Notes: a model not told the origin generated them from the letters alone. Shown: positions 10,133 to 22,896, counted from the stretch's first letter. The stretch: DNA of 64,000 nucleotides from Pyrocephalus nanus (GCA_038380795.1 CM076270.1:12337001-12401000); one strand, 5' to 3'. Numbers and translations are program-made.

Positions 10133-11783
10133 ATGCCGGCCGACCTGATGGAAAAGAGCAGCGCCTCGCCGGTGGCCGCCACCCCTGCTAGCGTCAACGC
10201 GACGCCCGACAAGCCGAAGACGGCGGCGGAGCACCGCAAGGTAAGGGCGGCCGAGCCGGGATAGGATGGGCAGGGAGCGCCGTGCGGAGCCGCGCCGGGC
10301 GCTGACCGCCGCCTCTCTTGCAGTCCTCTAAGCCGATCATGGAGAAGCGGCGGCGGGCGCGCATTAACGAGAGCCTGGGGCAGCTGAAGACGCTCATCCT
10401 GGACGCGTTGAAGAAGGATGTAAGCGGAGGGGGGCCAGGGCGGGAGGCGCGGGGGGAAACGGCGCTGTCGGGCCGGTCTGAGCCCCGCCTGTTCCCGCAG
10501 AGCTCCCGGCACTCCAAACTGGAGAAGGCCGATATCCTGGAGATGACCGTGAAGCACCTGCGGAGCCTCCAGCGAGCCCAGATGACCGGTGAGTCCCAGG
10601 AGGGAATGGGAGGAGGAGCTGGGGCGGCTGCATCCCCGGGGACTGGGGGGCATCGCACTCCCTGTCTGAATCCTCGGTAGGGAGGGTAACAGGCACCCGG
10701 CTTTGCACCTGCATTCTCCGGGAGTGATGGAGGTTACCGTGTTCTGTACCCGTATTCTTGATACAAGGAACCAGTATCTCACCACCTTATCCTGAGTACT
10801 GGAGAGCATGCGGGGCACAGTTCTCCTACTGAGGTGGATGGTGAGGGGTAGCATGATCTATATATGTATTCCCAGTATAAAAAAGCTGGGGAGGTTACTG
10901 TGTTCTTTGTCTGCATCCCTGGTACTGGAGAGCATTGGATGGGCTGCAGTCCCAACTTGAACTGTGCTCCCCACATGGATCTGTTTTGGGGGTATGGGAG
11001 ACACAAGAGCCTCTAGGGGATCAGTTTCCAACTTGGATCTCTGGAATATAGGGACATAGCAGGACTCTTGGGACTTGTCTGTTCCCCATCTGAGTCCCTG
11101 ATGCTGGTGGATTTGGTAGCAGAGGGACTGTGCCCTCCATCCGAATTCTTGGTTCCTGTGCACACAAGACACACTGCCAGAGGGGTTGCTTTCCCTGCCT
11201 GGATTCCTGGCTCAAGAGGGGCTGTAGGATGCAATGCCAGTGGCCTGCTCACCCATGTTCCCTGTGGAGCCTGCTGACCCCTGTCTCTTTTCCCACAGCT
11301 GCACTGAGCACAGACCCCACAGTGTTGGGCAAGTACCGTGCCGGCTTCAGCGAGTGCATGAATGAGGTGACGCGGTTCCTCTCCACCTGCGAGGGTGTCA
11401 ACACTGAGGTGCGCACCCGGCTCTTGGGCCACCTGGCCAGCTGCATGACCCAGATCAACGCCATGAACTACCCTGCACCCCCTCCACCACCTCCACTGCC
11501 ACCACCTGCAGCCTTTGGGCCACCCCTGGTTCCACCAGGCAGTGGTGCGGGGCCACTCCCAGGCATGCCCTGCAAGCCAGGTGCCGATGCAGCCAAGGTG
11601 TACAGTGGCTTCCAGCTGCTGCCGGCTTCCGATGGGCAGTTTGCCTTCCTCATCCCCAGCACTGCCTTTGCTCCCGGGGGAGCTGTGCTGCCTCTGTATG
11701 GTGGCCCACCCACAGCTGCCACTGCCGCCTCACCACCAGGCCCGCCACCTGGCACAGGCGATTCGGTCTGGAGACCCTGGTGA
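10133..11783 (+). CDS. HES1: HES1, hairy/E(spl) bHLH-Orange transcriptional repressor (four exons)
   Basis: Exons 10133-10240, 10324-10419, 10501-10588 and 11299-11783, all with GT...AG introns, give 258 residues. The start [20 protein letters not shown] is close to mammalian HES1. The bHLH domain spans about residues 34-95, with the family-specific proline in the basic region ([17 protein letters not shown]). The Orange domain follows at about 108-148 ([20 protein letters not shown]), then a Pro/Ala/Gly-rich linker and the terminal WRPW motif that recruits Groucho/TLE co-repressors. HES1 binds N-boxes as a nuclear dimer, acts downstream of Notch, and oscillates through autorepression. The paired RBPJ sites and N-boxes in the promoter agree with this. 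Gene order with CPN2 and LRRC15 favours HES1 over HES4. Oddities: the protein ends exactly at WRPW, where mammalian HES1 has WRPWRN; it is shorter than the 280-residue human protein; and intron 3 is 710 bp and repetitive. Confidence 0.95.
10625..11240 (+). repeat. Degenerate minisatellite filling HES1 intron 3
   Basis: About eleven diverged copies of a core resembling 'CTGCATCCCTGGTACTGG' recur across the intron, near 10665, 10711, 10751, 10785, 10865, 10911, 10974, 11032, 11089, 11141 and 11199. Spacing is about 40-75 bases. Introns 1 and 2 (81-83 bp) do not contain it. Confidence 0.55.
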
Positions 11784-12085
11784 GGGTGGTGGGCACCGGA
11801 CTGGACTTGGCTCTGCACCCCGTGCTGCTGGCACGGCTGTACATAGGTTATATGTTCATATTGGATTGTGCCTTTGTACCATAGCACTCCCTTGACAGTG
11901 TTTCGTGTTTTACACGAGATCTTTTTTTCCCTTTCCTCCCCTTCCTTACGTGATGCCAAAGATTGAGGGTTTTTTGTTTTGGTGGTGTTTTTTGTTTTGG
12001 TTTGGTTTTGTTTTTTGTTTTTGTTTTTTTGTTTTGTTTTGTTGGTTTTTTTTGAATGCTCATAAAATAAAATTTCCCTTCCATT
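11784..12085 (+). other. HES1 3' UTR with Pumilio-type and miR-9-type sites
   Basis: A short 3' UTR running from the stop codon to just beyond the poly(A) signal. It contains TGTACATA (11838-11845), which fits the Pumilio consensus TGTANATA, and CCAAAGA (11956-11962), a 7-mer seed match (A1 type) for miR-9, a known regulator of Hes1 mRNA in neural progenitors. A T/G-rich low-complexity stretch covers about 11,965-12,050. Function here is inferred from short motifs. Confidence 0.5.
12066..12071 (+). terminator. HES1 polyadenylation signal
   Basis: AATAAA about 285 bases after the HES1 stop codon, followed by GT-rich sequence near 12,113-12,128. It predicts cleavage at about 12,085. Confidence 0.75.
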
Positions 12086-14536
12086 TTGGAAGGCCTTTGG
12101 AGATAAATTGGAGTTCTGGCATGTGTGCATAGTAGGGAGCCCAGCTCCTGGCTGCCTGTGGATCATGCTGCTCCAGGGCTGCCTTGTCCTGCTCACCAGG
12201 CTGGAGCTCTCGCTCAGCCCTTCTGTCCCCTCTGTCTTCTGAAATCACCTGGTCCCTCTCCCTGCTCTGAGGCAGATGTAATTACTGCTTCTTTGAGAAC
12301 AGCTCAACTGATCAGACTTGTTAAAAAGAGCTTGTATTTGCAGAGCTGGTGAATGTCCTGGGGGAGGCACCTCCATTCTGTTCCTGGCTCCTCAGCTGAT
12401 GGAGTCAGAGAGACTGATTCAGCTGCCCAGGTGAGCCTCCTGCCCTGGACCTGGACCTGGAGAAGCAGGTTGTGGTGTAAATCACAAATGACTCCAGTCA
12501 GTTGATTGAGAGAGCAGTGCCTGCCAGCTTCTTGTGTTACAAAAGCAGTGTGTCTCCACAGGACAAGCCTGACACGAGTGCTCCCAGCTGATGGGCTGCA
12601 GCAGGCACCACCTCCACCTGGACTTAAAAGCATAGAACTGTTCCCGGCCCTGAGCACCAGCCAAGCTGTGCTTGATGATTAATGCTCTGCATGTGGTTTT
12701 GATAGAGTTGGGCATTTCCTCTGCTATTCTATGGAAAACACGTGGCTGAGGGAGTGATGTGGGGCTGTGAGGACTATCTCTATAATTATGAGGTGTCGCT
12801 GACCCCTGTGACTTGGGGATGCCCCATTTCCAGGCAAGATGCAAGCCCTAGATAGCAGTGAGCAGCAGTCTCAGGTTACAGCTTGCATTGCCCTTCTCAA
12901 CAAGTCTTAACTCAGAGCAGACAGCTTTAAAATGTGCCAGGATCCACTGGGGTTTCCTTCCAAATCCTGCAAAAGCTTGTTGGATTTTGTCTGGATCAGC
13001 CAGGTGCTTGACTGTATCGAGGTGCTGGGGAAATGAAAGCTGGGGAGAGTGTGAGACCAGACGGATTAAACCTGATGGGGTTTGACTGCCCAGCTTTCCT
13101 CCCTGCTCCCTGTAAAGAAACCCATTATCCTGATCTGAAAGTACTTCTGTGAGTGTATTTTGGAGCGGGGTGGTGCATGCCTGGGATCTCTTTCTGCAGG
13201 ATGTACTGATGAAGCTGCAGCCAGTGGCAGTTCTATTTTTCAAAGGGGCTGATTTGGGATGAGCTTTCCCTTCTCTGTCTCCCCACATCTTGCTGGCCTG
13301 CCTGCATTGCCACCCTCACAGAGGCATCTCGCAGCCAGGTTTAGTGTGCAAGACTTGGGAATACCGGATTTGCTATCCCAAGGCAGGTGTGTAGCCATAC
13401 AAGTTGAGCTTGCCTTCCCTTCCACCAGCCATAGTGTCACTTTTGTGCACTGGAGGTACCGAGGGTAGGACTGAGCCCACCTTGTGTTCAGAGAAGTGCT
13501 TGCAGGACCTGTCTTGGAATGCATTAGACCAGCTCCTGCTGCTGGATGGCCTGTGTGGAGCTGATGTAGATCAGTAATGCATCACCTGTAAGAGTGAAGG
13601 GTATTCCAGCTGAGCAGCGTCTTCCTTTTCTGCTGAAACATTGGTTTGGGAAGCACATTAGAAAAAAAAGACTTTGCTGTTGGCTAATGGAGAACATACA
13701 GCAGATCCAGGAGTAAAAGACAAGATGAACCTATTTGCTAATGGAGTTTAAATAGCCTAGTATAAAGCAGATATGGCATGCTTGGACCAGTTTCTCCAAA
13801 GCTTTCTGTGTTTACTCTCTCCCACAGGCTGTTGACATGAGAGCTCTGCTTGAGTTTGTGAGCTTTAAGGGGATCAGAGCAATTCCCAGGAGCTGTGCTC
13901 TTGGTGCCAGTTCACTGAGCCCGTGACAAATTGGGATGACAAATGCAGGCTGTGGGTCTATGGATCATTGCGTGTGGGAATTGCCCTTCAGGTGCAGCAA
14001 ATGCCTTCAAACTGGTGCTATGGGATGAGTAGGCAAAGGAAAGGGAAGGATGGGGGCTGCCAGGGAAGGGACAGGGCTGAGCTATGGCCCTGCAAGGGAC
14101 TGTGCAGGACAGGTAGGAAAAGGGACCTGACTAAATGCTGCCAGATGGGATGCAGCTCCTGTTGGCTTCCCTGCATACCTTGCTGAGCCCTTGCTGCTCC
14201 CTGGGTGCCAGCGGAGAGGACCCTGGGAAGGGGCTAGAGCCAGATCTGTCCCTGTCATGACAACTCTTGAGTTGGTAGGCACTTTGCCGCAATCTGATGG
14301 GTGCAGTTGCAGCCCGGAGGGTGCTGAGCTGGAACAAGCAGTGCTCCATCCCTGCCTACAGCGCACCTGCACGGGAGTCCTCGGGCAGGGGGCTTTGCCT
14401 GCCTCCCCCAGCAACCTGCGTTGCCCCGCACCCACCACAGAGCTTACAGTCCCGGCTGTCCCTGGCATCCCTGCGGCTCCCTTCCATCCGCCACTGCTGC
14501 CGTCCCGGGAAACCTGTCATTAAAGTCAATTAACTT

Positions 14537-14553
14537 TTCCCACACTCCTCGTG
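14537..14553 (+). promoter_or_regulatory. RBPJ-like site plus N-box, candidate Notch-responsive enhancer core
   Basis: TTCCCACA (14537-14544, complement TGTGGGAA) is followed three bases later by CTCGTG (14548-14553, complement CACGAG). The pair repeats the RBPJ/N-box logic of the HES1 promoter 2.75 kb beyond the HES1 stop. It lies in a block (about 14,500-14,810) with other site-like words, such as CAATTAA and CATATG, next to a CpG-rich patch. Confidence 0.4.
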
Positions 14554-14814
14554 AGCGGCGCAAAAGCCCCTCCTCGCTTCCTCCTTGGCTCTTAAGTGCT
14601 ACCATATGGCACAGGCCCCCGCGCCCCCCCACTCCCGCCCTGCCTTTGATTCCAGCCAGACAGCCGGAGCTTTATGATTTAAGCCGGGAGAGCCCTCGTA
14701 CCAAGCCCTGGGCCGCTCTGCGGCCAAGGTGGTTTTTTTAGCAGGCAAGGCTGTTTTCTGGCAGGAAATGAATAGCTCCCAGATGAGCTCAGGAACCTGA
14801 GAGGTCGTGAGAAA

Positions 14815-15075
14815 GGAGCGAACCCCCGGCGCGGTGGCGGGCTGCCAGCGGTGTGGGGAACGCGGGAGGGAGCGCGGCTGCTGCCGTCGGTACACGAGCC
14901 CGCCCTGGCCCCCGCTGGCAGGCGGCGAGGCCGAACGCCGGCAGCCCGTGGCTGAACGCCGCCCGCACGCCGCGGACGAGACCCGGCCCCGCGGCGGCAC
15001 AGCCCCCCGGCCGGCTATCCCGAACCATCGTCCTCGCTCATGCCAAGGGCCCACAGCCGGCGGCTGACCTTGGGC
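14815..15075. promoter_or_regulatory. CpG-rich patch downstream of HES1
   Basis: A dense CpG cluster in otherwise CpG-poor DNA, about 3 kb past HES1. It has no associated coding exon that I can see. It may be an enhancer-associated CpG island or the promoter of an unrecognised non-coding RNA. Confidence 0.35.
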
Positions 15076-18000
15076 TGGGATCCAGGCGTCCGGCCCGAAG
15101 GGAGTGTGGGATGGTGAAAAAAGCAGCCTGACAGCCGGGTTAAGATATAGGGGAGGAAGGCAGGAGTTGCAGGGGTGCCAGGGCAAGAGTGCCCCAGGAC
15201 CAGCGCTGCAAACCTCCCTGGGGGCTGCATGCTGCAGGGTGTGCAAGCAGGTTGAGGTGGCTGGATGCTGTGGGAGCCAGGATGCTCCAGCCCCATGGCT
15301 CCCAGTCGGGACACACAGCCCAGCAGTGGGGCCAGACCTGACAGCTCACGGCTCTGGCTTGCACCAGCACCTTGAGGCCAGTACCCACCTCTGCTCTGCT
15401 GCTGCCCTTGGGGCAGTGAAGGGGACTTACAGTGATTTACAGGGGTGACATGTGTTTTACTTAAAACAAGTCAAACAAAAGCCCAGCTTGTTTTGCGGAG
15501 CACAGACTTCCTGGGGGGGTCAGCCCAGACAAATGACTCCACTCCCATTTAAAAAACATTCTCAACCCTGCCATCAGCTGGTCCTGGGAATGGCTGGGAC
15601 AATCATCTCCCCTTCCAGCCTCTGCAGCAGGAGTGATTTCTGATGTCTCTACCCCAGAAGAGCTGTATGCCAGGGGTACCAGCTACCTGTTCCAGTGCCT
15701 TACATGTGTCTGAGGATCTGATCCACGCAGGCCATAGCCTCTGGACCATTCTCCTATACCGCCATAGCTTAGCCCTGTGCTGACACCCATAGTGAGCACT
15801 GGGAGGAGGCTGGGGGCATGTGTTCTTCGTGCTGGCACCACAATGAGGGTGACAAGGGAGTCGTGTGGCACTGAAGAGGTGAGGGACTGGAGAGAGCCTG
15901 ATCCCGGTGTGTTTGCCGAGGAGGGTGCAGGGCAGGGCAGAGGTGCTGTTGCTGAAGGACAGCCATGGAGGTAGGGCTGCCTGCAATCTGTAATGATTAA
16001 GAAGCTGCTCTCAGACGAGGTTTATTGCCAATAAAGCCAGCTCAGCACAACTGTGGGGCATTAACCCTTATCTGCCTGGTGTGATAACAGCCCTGGGCTT
16101 TGCCTTCTGGCCCAAGGAGAGCAAACACCCGCAGCAGGGCATGGCACAGACTGCACCATGTCACCCTGAGGATGTCACACAGCTGACATCCTATGTGGGT
16201 GGGACACGCTGCTCTAGCACGTGCTCCCAAAGCTCCTGGCCCCGGCTCCCTCCGCCCGCTGCCCTCCCAGCCACAAGGGTGAAGGGTCTGTGCCCGAACT
16301 CCCGAGGGGTTCAGCTGTACAAAAGCAGCATCCTGCTTAATTAAAAGCAGACCTGCTGTAATGAGCCTGCCAGCACAACAGCATGGCTCAGGCAGCTCTG
16401 TTAGAGCGGAGGTTGGAACTCAGCCTCACTGCAGGACTGGGACATGAGGTGGCCCAGAGGCTGCGAGCCGAGGCTGGGAGCCAGGGCTGGGTCACCCTGT
16501 GACTCCATGAAAAGCCACGTGTACTCACAGCCCCCCACCCCACCCCCCACAAGAAAGACAGCCTGTCCCTGATCCAGTCTGCTGCTGCATAGCACCTCAC
16601 CAAAAGTCATCTCTAAAACTGCCCCTGGAGGGGGGCCTCTGCTTGATCCTTCCCCCCAGGTGGAGTTATACACCATCCCTGGACTGTTACCTCCCAACAC
16701 AGTGCCCAGCCACACTGGCACCGGGAGCGCCAGCGATGGTGCCTACCCTGCAAGGGAGACATAAACTGAGGCTGTTCCAGGCAGAGGCTGCTCCCTGCTC
16801 CATGTCCTTGGGGAAAAACCCCTCTAGATGTGGGTGCACTGGGCTGCCTTACAGGAGCCTTTCCAAGGGTGCCCTGCTTTTTTTCCATTGTTTTGTCAGT
16901 GGTTTCGGCTGCTGAGGAGGTCAGAGTTGTTGAGGAATACACTTTGCAGGTAGTTTGGTGTGCAAGCTGCAGGTTGTGCCCTGGGTGGGGGCAAATGGCT
17001 GAAGTCACGGATAAGGAGCGATGAATGGGCACCAATCCTCTGCCTAACAAAGGACACGGGGAGCTGCTGTGCTGCCTGGCAAGGGTGTGGCCAGTCACCC
17101 AGAGACTCTGCAGGACCCGATGAACAATGGCTAAATAACACCACTGGACCAAGAGGCACATGCAGCACAGACTGTGAGGGTATGAAACCCCAGGGATTCC
17201 CGTGTACAGGTCCCTCTCTGGCAGCACCTGGTTTGACCTGTTATCCTATCACAGCACCATGATTAAATTAAGAAACCAGAGATCTGGACTGTGCTATGGT
17301 AAACCTGGGGTGGGGTCGATGAGGGAAATTTGTCTGACTGTGTGAGTGTGGGATGTGCAGGGAGTTAAACAGGGCACCTGTCAGCTCACTGGAGCTGCCT
17401 TCTGCAAAGGGGCTTTGGTCCCAGCAGTGAAAGTGTGGGATGGTGTGAGTGCGACCCCCAGAGTGGCTCCTGAATGGTCAGACAGGAACGTTTCTTTAAC
17501 AAGAAGGCTGTCAGCAGTGACTGGAGGCTTCCACAGCTTGTCCCACTGCAGAAGATGGGCTGCAGCTCTGTTCTCTGGAAATCATTATGAGTTCTTGAAA
17601 CCGTAAAACAATCTGGCTGGTGTCTCTCCCTCTGACGCTGGAAATCTGGACAGTGTTTGTACCAAGAAAGGGAGCAGGATGTAGGGACACATGCCTAACC
17701 TCACAGTTACGTATCTTGCCTGGCTCTGGCCCACACAGCCCTGTTGCAGCCCAGGCACAGATAAACCTCCATCTCTTTTGGCAGCACTGACACACATGGG
17801 GCATCTGCCAAACAGGGGAAATGGTACCGGGCCTCAACCCACTCAGCCCAGCAGCATCCTCACTGAAGCTACAACTGGTGTAAAGCAGGACTAATAGAGG
17901 CTGATCCTGCCAAGATTGGGAAACATTTGGCTTTGTCTGCATCTCCAGCATCTGGCTGAGTCTCATCCCTGCCTCCATCAGCAATAACCTTGTGTCCAGA

Positions 18001-19612
18001 CCTGGGAGACAACCTGCTTTGGTCCCAGCAGTGAAATGAATCCTGTTTATGGTGGGGGAGAGCAAATGGCCCATCACACTCAGGGGTTCAACAGCAACAT
18101 GTAAGTGCAGAGAAAGACCAGAGCCCTGCATGCCTATGGAGAAGGAACTAGGACATCCTTCTGTGCTGCATCTCAGTGAGTGCTATAGGAGACAATGAGC
18201 CTGGAGGAAGAGGGGGAGCTTTGGGATGATGATGCATCAGGACAAATCCTTCCCCTAGGCAGTGTTCCCAACCAAACAAGTCCCATGTATGGTGAATGAA
18301 CAGTGAAAATGGACCACTCATCCCCAGCTCTGCATCTGGGAGGGCTCTGGTTGGTCAGCATCTGCACAGGGTCTCAAAGCAAGGACTCTGGTGGGCTTGA
18401 TGGATGCTTCCTTTCTCTCTGCAGCCAAGCCTCACTCCTTGCTGTGAGATTAGTGCTGGTGTGTGCCACCGCACAGAGCTCTGCACTTCCCTTCCCACAG
18501 GGCACTTGCTTTCAGCCATCCTTCAGCTTTTATTGTGCACTGAAAGAGAGGGGCTAGCAGCTGGACAGCCTGGGCTGGTGTTTCTGAGCAGGCTCCAGGC
18601 AGATGTTTGTGTTCGCAGACAGGGCTGGTGCTCACTGCCTTTCCCGCTGGGCTCAGCTGCATGGGGGCAAGCTACAGGCAGAGCCTCCAGGCAGCCCACT
18701 GTCTGCAGTGCTGCCTGTTCGGGACAGCTCTCCCCAGAGGTTTGAGAGTGGGTCTGGTGATGGTCACAGCCTGAGTGGGGTCATGTCTCCTCAAAGGAAC
18801 AAGGAGCTGGACCACCATGGCCATGAGCTGGTGAACAAATGGATGAGTGCAGTGGGATAAGAGCCGGCAAACAGGCAAAGGGGAGAGTGCCATGGCTGTG
18901 AGTTGCATTGTGCTTGCCCATCCAGCACCACAGTAAGCACAAGGATCATTGGGGGGCTCCTCCCAGGCTGGATCAGCCCACAGCACAGCCACACTGCTCC
19001 CCCCTTCCCATCCTCATCCCCATGGGAGATCTTGCATGGGACAAGGGCTGCCATAGTGCTCAGTGTTTGCCAGTCTGGAGGAGCATGCTGTAGTTGGGGC
19101 TGATTAGCCATCACCCCTGGGAAAAAGGACAGGAAAAGGTCTGATGGGATGTGTCTGGCCCCCCATCCTTCACAGGGAGGCTCAGACCCCAGCTGGCCCC
19201 ATGCTTGTGCTGGCAGCTGTGGGCTGCTCTAGCCATGGCTCTGGTGTCAGCCACATTTCACAGCTCAGAGCTGTCCCTCCTGTGTTAAAGCTTGACAAGA
19301 CACCCCTCAAAGTCAACAGGACCCAATTTATTGCTTGCTGGAGTCGTTTCCCAGGAAAGTCAGGAGGGCTCTCCTTGGGGCTTGTGACAGCCTTCTAAGC
19401 TCTGCTGAGCCAAGGTGTTGTGAGAGCACCGTGGGCTGGGAAGAATAGCATTGAGCCCTGCAGCCTGCAGCCTGCTCAAAACCTTGGGACAAAGTCCTGT
19501 TTGTCTTCCTCTTCAGGGTACTGTGTTCTGGGTTACTCCCCCCCCGCTTGTTTATGGCACTGATGCAGAAAATTGTGATGGCTGTAACTGACAATGGTTT
19601 ACTGATTGCGCA

Positions 19613-19631
19613 CCCCCCCCCCCCCCCCCCC
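19613..19631 (+). repeat. 19-base C homopolymer
   Basis: An uninterrupted run of 19 C, preceded by a smaller run of C near 19,540. Such tracts are hypermutable and error-prone in sequencing, so the length is uncertain. Confidence 0.8.
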
Positions 19632-19739
19632 GGTTTGCCAGGTGGAGACAAAAGTCCTAAATCTGAAAACCTGTCATACCTCCGGGCAAGAGGAAGAAGG
19701 TATTACTTATGCATTTGCTTAAAGAGCTTCTGGACGTAA

Positions 19740-20335
19740 AATAAGACTGGTGCGCCTCAGGGCAGGGGCAACACCAGCATCCCCGGGGTCTGTCTGCCCT
19801 GTGACACCAGCTCACAGCCCCCGTATGTCTCTGCACCGGGGAGGCAACGGGGCACCCCCGCAACCCCTCTGGGCTTCATGTGCAGAAGGCCAACGCCCGC
19901 GCAGGCTGCCAGCTCCTCTGGCACTAATCCCTCCGCAGCTCAGGCAAACTGGCAGAAAGCTCTCCCCGAGGGCTGAGGCACCGCGGACCCAGGCTGTGTG
20001 TGCCGGAACCAGCCTAGCATCCCGGGGGACTGCTCCTGGCAGTGTCCCTGCCTCCAGCCGGATGCTGCCGGGAGGCTTTTGAGAAGAGGGAACCCCACCC
20101 TGCGTGTGAGACCCCAGCAGGAGCTCGGCAGCAGCTGCGGCAGGCTGAGCAGAGCGAACGCAATATGTCTGGAGACGGCCAGCTATCGGCGGGAGCGTGT
20201 GGTAGAGGATCTGCCCTCCACGGGGCTTTGTCTGCACGGGAGGGACCACACAGACGCTTTGCTTTGCTGTCCGGCCCTTTGCAGCCTCGGGGCGCCTGGA
20301 AAGAAGAGCGTAGATTTTCCATCCACCCCGAAGCT
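19740..20335. promoter_or_regulatory. CpG-enriched block in the gene desert
   Basis: Raised CpG density relative to its surroundings, with no recognisable exon. Regulatory role is a guess from composition only. Confidence 0.25.
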
Positions 20336-22896
20336 GTCTGCCTCCCATGCTGCTCCATCCCTCCCAAAAACACGGGAAGAGGGGCAAAGCAGCCCCTCAT
20401 AGGGGTCTGGGGTCGCTCTGCATGTGTTGCTAGGTGCTGGGCTGGGTCAGGTGTTGGTTGCTGGGGTCACTGTGGCCAAGAGAGTTTTGCTTGGGACCCC
20501 GGGGATGAAGGAATGAGGATTTGGCCAGGCCAGAGTCCCCAAGGGCAGCACAGAGAGAAGGGCAGCAAAGCTGAGGCACAACACAGTGATGGGCACGGGG
20601 ACACCCTGACACCTCTCTGTGTGAGCCGGGGAGCACCAACAGCTCAGCTGCAGCCCTGCCAAGCCTGCAGGGAAGGACCCTGTGCACAGCAACGTTGGAG
20701 CACATTCGCACAGAAAGAGTAAAACTTTAGATGCCGGTGTTGTTTCAACCCTGGAGCCTCCTCAATAGCGAGTTGCCCTCTGGAGACCTCCCCTCTGGCC
20801 GCAGAATGAAAGTAGCAGCCTCAGCTCTTTGGCAGGAGCAGTGAGCTTTCTGCCTCTCAGCCCTGCTGAATAGCAGCAGAATTCATTATAGCCCCATTCC
20901 ACTTCTCTCTCCAATTATCCTCCTGGACAATGGGCCGGGGCTGCAGCGGAAGGTCCCTTTCAGGAGGTGCCGGTGGCAGGACATGCTGCTGGGGCTCAGC
21001 CGAAAGCCCCTTTGCTGGGGGGCAGTGACCTGAGTCCAGCAAATGCCACTTTTCGGCCTGGGCAGTGAGTGTACAGGAACTGGCAGAGCCAGCTCGGCAC
21101 CGAGGACTGGGGGATGTTCCCTGCAGGGCAGGAAGCATTTGATAATGAGAGCTAGGCCCAGTCTGTGAAACACCTGCAATATGGGAGTATTTTGATAAAG
21201 AGTAAGACATTGAAGGTTACTTTAATTAAGTATCAGAGTGCCATTTTATTTTTACAAACACAGTGGTACTTTGGCACTTCTGTCTGCACAGTGAACTGTG
21301 GAGCCAGCAAAGACCACAGGCACTACTTGTACTGTGGCTCTGACTCAAGGTTTTGGGCTCCTGCAGGTGACATATTGTGTCCAAGGTCCCAGATGTCTTC
21401 CTTACTGCACTGTGGCCACCCTGGTCACCGCTCTCCAGTCAGCCATGTGTAGGTCCATCATCAGCTAAGGTGAAGAAAGCAGCAGCAATCAGCTGAAGGG
21501 AGATTTGAGGGGGGATGATGCTCAGAGCAAACTTCAGTGTGGGGAAGGGTAGAAGGGGCAGGTGCCCATAGTCTACAGGCTTTGTGATGGTATTTGTAGC
21601 TGTGCAGGGAAATTTGTGCAGGGAGGTTTGTGCAGCCACCCCATCCCTTCCACCTCTGGTTTTGCAAGACTTAAGAGCTGACATCAGGTAGTGACTTTGC
21701 AACAGCAGTCCAATCCTGACATGCGCGAGGCCATCACCAAAGCAGGCTCTGCCCAAGCTGGAGACCCTGCAGAGAAACCCCGGGGGGAGGGAGACATGGG
21801 CTGAGGACATTTCAGATGGAGGCAGACAGGACACTCAGCCTACTTAGTTTATCAGGAAGAAGATCAAGAGGCAGCTTGATTACAGTCATGAGGACCTTGG
21901 TGTGCAAGTATCCTGTCAGAAATAACAAACCAGGTACTTAAGAGCTCTTTAATCTAGGAGGCAAAAGCAAAACAAGGGCAATTGCTCCACATTTCCAGCA
22001 GTCCGGGTGATTAATTCCAGAAGGAGAGGCAGGAACCCAGCATGCCCTCCACCGGGATGCTGCGGGGCTGGCTGGGGACTCACACCTCAGCATCACCTGG
22101 AGCAACATATTTTACCTTAACATAAGGTACAAGAAGCTCGTGGAGACGGCAGAGGGGCTTATGGCCGGGACATCACTGGGTGGCCTCTGCTTGGATTCCA
22201 GAGGGCACATCTCCTCAGCGGGTGAGGTGGCCAACGCTGGTCCTTGGGACAAGGCAGGTACAGGTGGCATTGTTCAGGAGCATTGGGTGGGTGGTTCCAC
22301 TGAGATTTCAGATCTTTGTGCCTGAGTGCTGATCTCTAGGTGCTGATCTTCCAACTCCTGAGCAGAGAAACAATTGATCCTCTCTCTGCAAGCTCACAAA
22401 CTTGACCAAAAACTCCTGAGGCCACAGAAGAGCTGGATTACCAAGCAGCCAGCAGCACCTGGGGCTGATCCCAGTAATATGCCCTGGGGTCTCCCAGTGG
22501 ACAGAGCTAACAGGTCTCAGGCAGCTGTATCTCCATCATGTCAAAAGCATGGTGAAGCAGGAGGAACAGAGCCCTTATCTCATGGAGTCATTCATATTCC
22601 TATTTAAGTCCCATTTTCCTTTAATTTTTGAGTTTTTCTTGTTAAAAATCAATGCCCTGTCCAAGGCCCTGTTGCAAAGCCTCGGGAAGAGCCCTGGCCC
22701 AAGGCGGTGGCGCAGGGCCCCCCTGTGCAGCCCTGATGCCCGGCGTGCCGCCAGTGGGGCTAACAAAAGGCCAGCAGTAGGGCCAGCCCGTGCTGGGAGC
22801 GCAGCGGTGCCGCTGTTGAATAGCTCTTCCCTCATAGAGGAAGGCATGAAGAGGCGTAATCAAATAAGGGTATCAGCATGGTGCTCCTTGAACGAC

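Larger units (their letters stand above)
9230..10640. promoter_or_regulatory. CpG island covering the HES1 promoter and first three exons
   Basis: Very GC-rich, with dense undepleted CpG (for example around 9,640-10,130), in contrast to the AT-rich DNA just before it. It covers the HES1 promoter, 5' UTR and exons 1-3, as expected for a developmental regulator. Limits are by eye. Confidence 0.8.

Noticed and set aside
9961..10854. 297-codon minus-strand frame across HES1
   Set aside because: It is antisense to HES1 exons 1-3 in a CpG island where stop codons are rare, and it has no recognisable domain.
10133..11783. Identification as HES4
   Set aside because: HES4 is similar in the bHLH region, but the N-terminus and the CPN2-LRRC15 neighbours point to HES1.
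16341..16375. Possible third, inverted copy of element B (CTCATTACAG on the minus strand)
   Set aside because: Only about ten bases match and the sequence beyond them diverges at once.
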